DNA from: Okapia johnstoni
Lineage: Eukaryota > Chordata > Mammalia > Artiodactyla > Giraffidae
NCBI GenBank assembly: GCA_024291935.2
Contig: CM044326.1
Location: 32,549,948-32,613,947, forward strand
Direction: 5' to 3'
DNA length: 64,000 nt
In this document: positions 56,533 to 64,000 of the stretch, piece after piece
How positions within the stretch are numbered: the first letter of the stretch is position 1
Layout: each line of letters starts with the position of its first letter
The notes under the pieces: model-generated
What the model saw: the letters and a program-made list of their open reading frames with translations, nothing else
Told to the model about the DNA's origin: nothing
Databases searched by the model: none
Made by a program: the position numbers and the translations under genes

Positions 56533-56730
56533 CGCGCTCTGTAGAGAGGATCCCCGCCGCCCCGGATCTCGGTCCCGCGTCCCGATGTGCCGGGGGAGCG
56601 CGGCCGCCGGACCCAGCCCCCCGCGCCGCCGGCGGCCGCCGAGCCCCGCGAGCCCAGCTGTCCCGGCGGCGCGACCCCTCCACGAAGACCGACGGTGCGT
56701 CCGTTTGGCGGTGGCCAGCGCCGCGGCGCC

Positions 56731-56737
56731 TTTTAAG
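56731..56737 (-). promoter_or_regulatory. TATA-like box, candidate pri-miR-203 core promoter
   Basis: Minus strand CCGCTTAAAAGGCGCC within the CpG island, placing transcription start near 56705, about 200 bp upstream of the hairpin. Inferred. Confidence 0.4.
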
Positions 56738-57250
56738 CGGGGCAGCCGCCCTCCCCCGCCGCCGGAATGCGTTCGCGCCGCGCCGGCCCGACCGGTTTTT
56801 CCGGGCGGGGCGGCTCCTGGGCCCGCAGGTCGCGCTGCCGGTCGTCCGCGGCCCGGGTACCTGCTCGGCGCGCCCACGCGGGGGTGGCCCTGACTCACCG
56901 GACTCCCGGCCCCGCCCGACGCCACCGCCTCCAGCGCCGGGCCTGGCGTCCCCCGGCGTTCCTGGGGTCCGCGCTCCGGGCCGGAGGGGCCCACACCGGC
57001 ACCGTCCTGCCAGGGACCCGGGGCGCCTGGCTCTCGGCAGGGAGGGTGGGGAGACCCTGGGCCGAGTTGGCGCCCAGATGAGGACCGGCGCCTCCAGAAG
57101 TCCGGGCCTGGTTGGGCTCATGGGTGGCGGGAGGGCCGAGTTGGACACGCCCATCAGTGTCCCTCTCACTTCAAAGGGAGCGTCGTGGGAGGGGGAGGAG
57201 GGGAACGAAAGGAAAGTGAAACTAGAGGGCGGGCGAGGACGCGCAGGCAG

Positions 57251-60200
57251 GTTTCTGGTTCTCAGACCCCTTGGGTCTCCTCCCGGAGGGTAAAGGGGGC
57301 GGCCTGGACCCCCGCCCTCCTCCGAGCTCACGTCGGGGGGCCCCATCCTGACGCCACACCCACACCCCCCCACCCCCTGGGGTGGGGGGGGCACAGTCCT
57401 CGCTCTGCTCCACACCGGACAGGAGCCCGGGCCCCTCCCGGCACACACCGCTCAGCCTCCACCCCACCCCCAGCACCGCCCCCTACCCCACCGCCCCCCA
57501 TCCCCTCCTGCGCTCCGGCCTGGCCACTTGAGTCACCTGGGGAGGTTGAGGGGCCCACCAGCCGGCCTCCAGAGACTCCCATACAGCAGAGCTGTCCACT
57601 GGGGGCTAAGGGGGGAGCTCAAGCCTTAGGAAAGAGAAAATCGGGAGGCGACCCCTTAAGTCCTCAGGGTGGGTGGGCGGCAGGCGGTGGTCATCCTTGT
57701 TGGGCTGAGTCCAGGGCAGCCCCCACGGCCACGCTACCAGCTGGACACGAGCCCAGGCTGGTCCCAGGCCAGGACACAGACACCAAGCTGGGCCGGGCCC
57801 TCTAGGCGTTCTCACACAGGCTGCCCCACTGCCCTGTGAAGGGAGTAGCCAAGATTTCACTGTTTCCATTTGCAGTTGGGGAAACTGAGGCTCAGAGAGA
57901 GGCCGTGACTTCTCAGAGGTCAAACAGCGGAGCTGGGACTCCATGTCTGGCGTCTCTGCTGAGTCCACAGGCCTGAGTGTCAGTGACCGGGGGCGGGGGG
58001 CACAGACGTGCGTGTGACCCAGATGAGGCGCTCGGGACCAGCCCGGTCCAGGGCAGACCCCCCAGTCCACCTGCCGCAGCACCAGAGGAGGCCGGTACGA
58101 GTGCAGAGGAAGTGGTGCCAAGCGGCAGGCCTGAGACTTCCACCTGCGGCAGGAGGTGTTGAGGTGTGACCCGCACTGGGGAGGGGGCACTTCCCCGCCT
58201 GCCAAGCCTGATTTTAGGGTGGAAGACGCCGGGTAAATGTGGATAATGGCCTGAATGAGAGCAAGATGTTGGCCAGCGATAACGCGGAGATCAAGGTGAC
58301 TGGGGAAGGGCTGTCGGGAGCCGAGCCCCACCCCGTGAAATCACCGACGTGAGCCGTGCAGCTCTGAGACCCAGAGGGCCTCTGGGCGCCTCCCACGGGC
58401 ACCCCACCCTCCCGCACCTCCCACCACCCACAAGAGGTGCCAGGCGAGCTCATAGCCCAGCTCTGCCACGTGCCAGCCTGGGACCCTGAGCACAGGCCTG
58501 GGCCCTGGTTTCTTGCTGTAAATCGGGAAGGTGGGCCGGTGCCCTGAGGCAGGTAACCCTCAGAGCGACCCCCTTGTCCCACAGGACTGGGAGTGCAGAG
58601 GGCGGTGGGCAGCTCCCCACATCCTCCCAGCAGGCGGAAGCCGCTCCCCGGCCCTCAGTGACCCACCTGGCGAGAAGCCCGCGCAGAGGCTCCCCCCGGG
58701 GCCCCAGGCTCCGTGGGCATTTCTAGGGGGCAGGGCGGCCCCTGCTTGGGACGGAGGCACCATGCGGGTCCAACCACAGCTCTCACAGCCCAGCTCCGCG
58801 GGGCCTGGGAGAAGCAAAGGCTCTGAGCTGTGCCCATCCCCTCGGAGGCAATCAAAGTGGTGGCTGCTTCAAACGCGGCTGAGTGCTGGGCGCCACCAGC
58901 CCTGGGATATGGAAGGGGGCCTCCAGCGGTCCAAGCTCTTGTGCGATGGTCCTGCCGCCCGCCTCCAGCCTTCTGAGGGTCCCAGCCCACAGGCCACTGC
59001 ACGGCCCCCAAGCCCTCCCAAGCCCCCTCCTCAGGCCCTCACCAGGGTGTGGGGCAGAGGCTCCCCGGGCCCCACCACGCTCCTCAGGTGGTGTCAGCTG
59101 GTTGTGCAAGGCTCAGGCACACCCGTGTCTGGGCGAGATCTGGAATGGTGCCAGCTGCAGTGCCAGCCCGGGCCTGGGAACCAGGCTAAGAAGCCTGGGG
59201 GTGCGGGTGGAGCTGCCCCCGGCCCGGCCCCGCCGGGAGAAGGCTGCGTGGTGGGTGCCAAGGGAGAGTCCTTTGGGGTCACACTTTTGCCCCAAATCTA
59301 CAGAGCACGTGCCCATGGGCTGGGCTCAGAGGCTTCCTGAGCCCCCAGCCCAGGGCCCACATGGACCATGTGGGCAGTTAGAGCGGTCTGGGTGGCATCC
59401 ACGGTTCCTCAGGCCCAGCAGGGGCTCGGGGGCTGAAGTCAGGAAGCGAGGCATTGGGCTGGCCCAGGATCGAGGGTGCGTCCTGGTCCCACCAGACAGA
59501 GGGCCAGAGAGCAAGCCTGAGGTCCAGACACCTGACTTCAGCCCCGGCCGGCCTTCGGAGATCCGCAGCCCGCCCCACCTGGCCCACAAGCTGGGAGCCG
59601 CCTCCCACCCAGGCCGTCAGGACGAGGACTGGCCCAGGCCGCCCTCTCTGCCTCCCCGGGGTGGGCCTGGAGTGAGCGCGGCCAAGGGGGCCGCGGGCAG
59701 CAGAAGCCCCTGTGAAAGCCAGACGGGAGCGCCCGCGAGAACCAAGGAGATGGTCTCTGCATCTTAGTGGAGCGGATGTGGGTGGGGTGCCTGCAGGGGT
59801 GACTCCAAGCTTCCATACGAGGACTGGGAGGGGAGGGCCTGGGGCAGAGGCTGTGTGGGGCAGAGGGCCCCGTCTGCCCACTCCTAGCGGGGCCCATACA
59901 CGCTCACCCTGCCACTTCCTCAGGCAGGATTGGCAGTGCCTCCCTCACCCCCAGGGTGCCGAAAACACCGCCCTTTGACGCAGAGCCTGAGGCCTGACGC
60001 CCCACACACATCCCCATGGTCCCAGGACCAGACAGACCCACTGGAGCCAGGCTCGGGGGGAACGGTCCTCAGAGGGACTTTATGGCCACTCTCCCCAACA
60101 ACGTCCTTCAGGCTGCATCCTGGACACAGAATGGGAAGCGGCTCCCGCAGCAGGGTGGGGGCTGGAGGGTGGGGGGCAGAGGCAGGGGGTGCACAGCACG

Positions 60201-60288
60201 GTCAGGGCCAGGGGGACCGGCCGGCACCGTCCCTCCAGCAGGTCTCAATAGGAAGGAACAGCTCACACCGCAGCAGGAGAGCTTCAGG
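57251..60288. other. Between miR-203 promoter and ASPG 3' end
   Basis: Unique GC-rich DNA with a MIR remnant (57838-57960), a reverse MIR-like patch at about 58430-58530, and probably the ASPG 3' UTR close to 60288. A minus-strand CATAAA (60084-60079), about 205 bp after the ASPG stop, is a possible non-canonical poly(A) signal. Otherwise no gene recognised. Confidence 0.45.
57838..57960 (+). repeat. MIR SINE
   Basis: GGGGAAACTGAGGCTCAGAG, then TTCTCAGAGGTCAAACAGCG and GAGCTGGGACTCCATGTCTG: a textbook MIR core. Confidence 0.85.
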
Positions 60289-60309
60289 TTAGACATCAGG
60301 CAGCACTTC
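60289..60309 (-). CDS. ASPG: ASPG last coding segment with stop
   Basis: Acceptor CTTTTCCAG|GAAGTG, then EVLPDV and TAA (60291-60289). The human protein ends EVLPGV after a proline, which supports this tiny coding end. Confidence 0.8.
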   Translation of the reverse strand, partial: EVLPDV

Positions 60310-62794
60310 CTGGAAAAGGGAGGTCTCTGGAGGAGGAGTGGAGGCCCAAGTACTGCATGGGGGCAGGGCAGACAGACAAGCCCAGGCACCTGTCAGTGGG
60401 GCCCAGCCTTTCACGAGGGAGGAACCCAAGGACCCAAGCAAAGCCAACCAGAGGGAGAGACTTCCAGAAGGCCAGCTGACGGAGCGGGGGCGGGGAGCCA
60501 GCCGGGAGTCCAGTCCACCCGGCCCAGTGGGCGCTGGGGTCCGGGTGGGACTGGGTTGGGCGGGGCGGGCCCAACAGGGCCCCTCCAGGCTCGGGAGCTT
60601 CCTGGCCGTGGCCGGGCCTCCGGGGCTGCCCTGTGGGATGGTCTGGCCGGACGGAGCGTGGGTCTGAGCTCGGCCATCCCTCTGGGAAGCCCTCCGTCCG
60701 GACACTGCAGCTCCCCTCACTGGGTGAGCCCTGCCTGCAGGAGGGGCTGGGACCTGCCCTGGCCCCAGGACACTGTCCCCACCAGCGCCCGACCACAGCG
60801 GGTAGGGGACTTACTGGGCCCGGGGCCTGGTCACCAGCCCCGCCCCAAAGGTTCTGCAGGAGGGCCACCACTTCCAGGTTCCCAGCTGCCTCTGCCTGTG
60901 GAGGGTGTTAGGGGGGCTGCCTCAGGCCCTCGGACCAGCAGCCCAGCCCTGAATCCCACCCCCCGACCAGGACGCACTCCCCCCACCCACCCTACATGGG
61001 ACAGGAAAGGGGACCCCCCCCTACCCCATGTGTCTCCACCCTCCTTGTCCCCCCGGACAGCTCGATGGCAGTGCGCTGCGCCCATCGTACCCGGGCTGTC
61101 TCAGGTTGGCCCCTGCCTGCCCCCACGCCCGCAGGGCACAGCCAGCCTGGGAAGGGGAGGGGGGGAGCAGGGACCCCCCGGCGAGGTATGGGAGGAGGGG
61201 AGGGGATGGCTGTCTCAGGGGGAGCCCCGTGTGACTCAGGTCAAGGGCACACACACACACACGGGTGCTCACACACGCATGCACGTGCACACACACCCCA
61301 CCGGCTGCTTGCCGCCTGCCAGTTTCATATTTCACAATATAGCTCTCCCCAGGCGGGGCCCACGGGGGTGGGAGGAAAGTCAGAGCCAGCCCATTGGTGG
61401 GAAGAGGGTCACACAGGGGCCGGGGTGGGGGGCTCTGGACCAGCGGTCTGGCCAGGAGCAGGTCTGGGCCTGCCCGCCCTGGAGAGGTGGGGGCACCGAG
61501 CACCTCCCAGGCCCCCACGGGGCGGCCCACACCCTTCCCCCTGCTCTCAGAGGTGCCCCCCCAGCCTGGGACCGGGAGCCACGGGGCAGGGTCCACGCCA
61601 GGGGTGCCGGCTGGCTGCAGGGAAGGCAGGGCCAACCCCGGGACTTCCTCTGAGTCAGGAGCCCGCCGCAGCAGCAGCCCCCACGGGGCACGGGGTCGTC
61701 TCTAAGGTGAATCATGCTGACGCACCACCAGCAGCCCTTGGACCTGCCCCCAGGCCTCTGGTGCCGGTTCCCACACACACTCGCTTCTCGGGGAGCTGGT
61801 CAAGGCCCCCCCAGGCCAGCCAAGCAGCTCAGGTTGGATGACCTGCTCCCGTGGGACCTGTCACTGCCCCTCCGCCTGCCTCCCCGGCTGTCAATCGAGG
61901 AGCTGTCGAGGCCCACCTGGGGTGCAGCCCTGAGCCGGGTCACCCCAGGAGTCCCTCCAGAGCCAAGCCCTTCCTGCCTGGGTCCCGTCACTGCGGGTCA
62001 CCCCGCCCCAGCCCTGTCATTGCTGAAAAGTCAGCAGGATTAGTCCCCTGGGGGACACTGAACTCCAGGGGGGAGGGGCCGAGACTGGGGGCCCGTGGGG
62101 TCTCTGCACCCCACTCTGTACAGGATGGGGGCCTCCAGGCTGGGTGAGACCTCACTGGAACCAAGGCAGGGGGCGAGGGAGACGCTGGCCAGCAGAAACC
62201 AGAGGCCGGAGCTTCAGGTCCTCGTCCTGGTGAGCAGGCAGCCACCACCACCCCCCACCACCAGCCACTCAGCCTGAGACGCGACCCCGGTCACCCACCC
62301 TGGGGGCTCTGACTTCAGCGCCGCTCCCAGCCCCCTGACCTGGCTTCCACCGGTGCCCTGGCCTCTCCTGCCTCCACTTTCCCCACGACCCTCCTCCCTT
62401 CCTCCCTACCTGGAGGCCCCAGGCCTGGCCCGCCACGCCCCAGGCTGGACACGGGAGGAGCTGGTGGGCACCGGGGAGGTGCACAGGGAGGGCCCAGGGG
62501 GCGGAGGACCCTGGGCTGCCGCCTGCCCACCCCCCACCCCCAAGGACTCCAGGGGCCCAGCTGGTGCAGACGGGGTGCAGGGGGGCTCTCCCCGTGTGAA
62601 GCCCCTCTCCCCACCCACCATCCCTCCCCAGCACTTGGTTTCTCTCTCGGGGCCCTGGGCCCACCCACGTCCCAGGAAGCAAGCACAGGTGCGCCTGCGA
62701 GCCTCACCTGCACAGCTCCGTCCCCGAGTCCTCCAGCTCCTGGGGGGACAGGCAGGCCCCAGCTGCCCGCAGCAGCCCAATGACACCCCGATGC
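60289..62794 (-). CDS. ASPG: ASPG, 3' part (C-terminal ankyrin region); possibly broken
   Basis: Four minus-strand segments follow the C-terminus of 60-kDa lysophospholipase/asparaginase (ASPG). Segment 62794-62708 reads [20 protein letters not shown] then EDSGTELCR. Segment 61146-about 61067 has [18 protein letters not shown] but out of frame. Segment 60895-60815 reads [20 protein letters not shown] then GDQAPGP. The last segment, 60309-60289, reads EVLPDV and TAA. Splice sites: acceptor GGTAG|GCATC, donor TGCAG|GTGAGG, acceptor CACAG|GCAGAG, donor CCA|GTAAGT, acceptor TCCAG|GAAGTG. ASPG hydrolyses asparagine and lysophospholipids; this C-terminal part is the ankyrin-repeat region, not the catalytic domain. 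The rest of the gene continues beyond 64000. The broken segment could mean real decay or sequence error. Confidence 0.8.
60815..60895 (-). CDS. ASPG: ASPG penultimate exon
   Basis: 27 codons in frame, [20 protein letters not shown] and GDQAPGP, with acceptor CACAG|GCAGAG and a perfect donor CCA|GTAAGT. Confidence 0.85.
61067..61146 (-). pseudogene. ASPG: ASPG exon remnant: out of frame, donor not found
   Basis: Acceptor CCCAG|GCTGGC is good. The homology block [17 protein letters not shown] starts 27 bases into the exon, one register away from the frame set by the previous exon, and the expected frame runs into TGA. After GCACTG no GT donor is seen where it should be (CCATCGAGCTGTCC). Either the exon has decayed or the sequence has several small errors. 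Confidence 0.6.
62708..62794 (-). CDS. ASPG: ASPG exon (ankyrin region)
   Basis: 87 nt. The first base completes an Arg codon with the previous exon; it ends AG, phase 2. It encodes [20 protein letters not shown] and EDSGTELCR in frame. The preceding ankyrin exon probably lies near 62.85-63.1 kb (GLVD-like and GG..LQQ-like traces) but I could not define its ends. Confidence 0.85.
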
Positions 62795-63885
62795 CTACCG
62801 TGAGGAAGAGCGGGGTGACCGTCTGCCCGCGGCAGCGTCCGCCAGACGCCAGCAGGCCAGGACCGGGAGCCCACCCTCGCCGGACGCACCCAGACCCGCG
62901 CTGGGGCTCGACACTGGCCGAGCAGCTCAAGGCCCAGGCCCATCCGCGGGCACTGCTGTAGGCACCGGAAGGCCCAGCCTGGGGGACCGCCCTTGTGGAG
63001 CTCACACACGCTTGGGCTGAGTCTGCAAAGATGGAGTCCACCAGGCCCACACTCTGCCCTTGAAGGTGGGGTAGCGAGGAGATACCAACAAAGCACACAG
63101 GGACAGGCTGGCCAGCAGCAGGGCCCAGCTGGCCGCGGGCGTCCAGAGGCACCTGGCCTGAGCCCCACGTGCGGGGCGGGACTCCATGGAGCTTGCGGGG
63201 TGGGGGTGGGGTTCGGCGAGGCCAGGGAACAGAGAGCCCGGAGACCCCGCAGTGGGATGCACGCCCCTTCCCCAGGGCCGGGGGGAGGACCATCAACTGC
63301 ATGGTCACCCCACTTCTGGGGAGCATGGGGAGGAGGGGGAGTCCCGCAGGCCTGGCCCCCAAAGCCAGCCCAGAGCCTTCCAGGGTGCGGCCGCCCCCCC
63401 CCCCCCAGGGCACAGCAGGGCCCTCTGAGGGGTGAGACCGGTTTGGGAAGTGGGGGAGGTGTTGTGACAGCGGCCGGGACGAGGGGGTGGGGCCAGGATG
63501 GGGTGAGCTCACCATGCTACCCACCCGCGCCCCAGGACAAGCAGCCTGGAGTCTGCAGCCAGATCAGCCCGGCCTGGGTGCCACGGGCACACCCCACAGG
63601 CACCCCACCCCCTCTGCCCACTGCCAGGCCTATTCTGAGAACCTCGGATGCCCCAGGGAGCCTGGGAAGGAGGTGGCTACAAGGCGCCCCAACCTCGGGC
63701 TGACCTGAACAGGACGGTGGCTTGGACTCTCCATGAGACTCAGGAAATCCCCAGCAACAACCCAGGTTCCCACAGGCCGAGAGACCCTGGGGAGGGGCCT
63801 GGGGCCTGCCGCAGACGCCACACGGAGCTCAGCTCTCAGAAGGAGGGAGACTAAGCAGGACAGGGGTGAAGGACAGGGAAGCTGG
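62795..63885. other. ASPG intronic sequence and probable diverged ankyrin exon
   Basis: GC-rich. A minus-strand trace resembling the preceding ankyrin exon is seen at about 62.85-63.1 kb. A C13 run lies at 63394-63406. Confidence 0.4.
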
Positions 63886-63965
63886 GCGTGCACAGTCCAC
63901 GGGGTCGCCAAGAGTTGGACACAACCGAGCGACTGATCAACAGCAAAGAAGGATGGGAAGGAAAG
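63886..63965 (+). mobile_element. Ruminant SINE/BovB 3' fragment
   Basis: CACAGTCCACGGGGTCGCCA, AGAGTTGGACACAACCGAGC and GACTGATCAACAGCA: the terminal piece shared by Bov-A and BovB. Confidence 0.75.
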
Positions 63966-64000
63966 CTCCCAGACACACACTCACACAGGCCTTCACCAGC

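Larger units (their letters stand above)
54975..56705 (-). ncRNA. MIR203: Probable primary transcript of miR-203 (host RNA)
   Basis: Inferred unit: a TTAAAA box at 56737-56731 about 225 bp upstream of the miR-203 5p arm, the hairpin at about 56532-56423, and an AATAAA (minus strand) at 54996-54991 near which an AT-rich 3' terminal sequence begins. No long convincing ORF lies in between, so I treat it as non-coding. Both ends are inferred, not demonstrated. Confidence 0.45.
55080..57250. promoter_or_regulatory. CpG island of the miR-203 locus
   Basis: About 2 kb of CpG-dense DNA, densest between 55.9 and 57.0 kb, enclosing the miR-203 hairpin. In humans the miR-203 CpG island is known to be methylated in several tumours; here the island is seen directly, methylation is not. 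Confidence 0.75.

Noticed and set aside
55483..56893. Long plus-strand frames over the miR-203 CpG island
   Set aside because: Compositional artefacts of CpG-dense DNA; no homology and no matching splice or poly(A) signals.
60016..61653. 545-codon plus-strand open frame across the ASPG 3' end
   Set aside because: GC-rich antisense shadow of ASPG exons and introns; low-complexity Pro/Gly/Arg content and no recognisable domain.

Overview
This is a GC-rich chromosome segment from a pecoran ruminant (cattle, sheep, goat or a close relative). The ruminant call rests on BovB (RTE-type LINE) copies and Bov-tA/Bov-A tRNA-derived SINEs, alongside older mammalian MIR, L2 and L1 remnants. The gene order matches human 14q32.33 read backwards: KIF26A, then miR-203, then ASPG, all on the minus strand.

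Positions 972-39528 hold KIF26A. I traced 15 coding exons, all with GT-AG boundaries and compatible phases, plus an alternative first coding exon 2.2 kb upstream. The protein is the atypical kinesin with a degenerate P-loop (exons 6-11), a double-CxxC N-terminal region (exons 2-3) and a very long tail coded mostly by one 2.8-kb exon (3453-6268). The reading frame is broken seven times (once in exon 3, once in exon 8, five times in exon 12). All breaks are small indels in G/C runs, a CG microsatellite or a 7-bp tandem duplication. The splice sites and the protein on both sides of each break are well kept, so assembly or consensus errors are the likeliest cause. The introns carry a 33-bp VNTR (about 8600-9530), a 43-bp minisatellite (16255-16685) and several AT-rich, TAATTA-containing islands that look like conserved non-coding elements.

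Positions 36.7-39.9 kb are the CpG-rich KIF26A promoter region. Positions 40-55 kb are intergenic: a possible conserved element near 41.2 kb, L2 remnants, a (TG)24 tract, then a dense repeat cluster (43-53 kb) with Bov-tA SINEs, two L1 3' ends, a mariner-like MITE nested in one of them, and a tail-to-tail inverted pair of BovB copies, the longer of which keeps RT coding blocks including the YADD catalytic motif.

Positions 54.97-57.2 kb hold the miR-203 locus. The hairpin lies in a CpG island, with a TATA-like box about 225 bp upstream and an AATAAA signal about 1.45 kb downstream. The opposite strand of the same hairpin matches miR-203b. Positions 60.28-62.8 kb carry the 3' exons of ASPG (C-terminal ankyrin region). 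One of them is out of frame and has no visible splice donor, which raises the question of real decay versus sequence error. The rest of ASPG lies beyond the window. I saw no tRNA or rRNA genes and no CRISPR; nothing here is prokaryotic.
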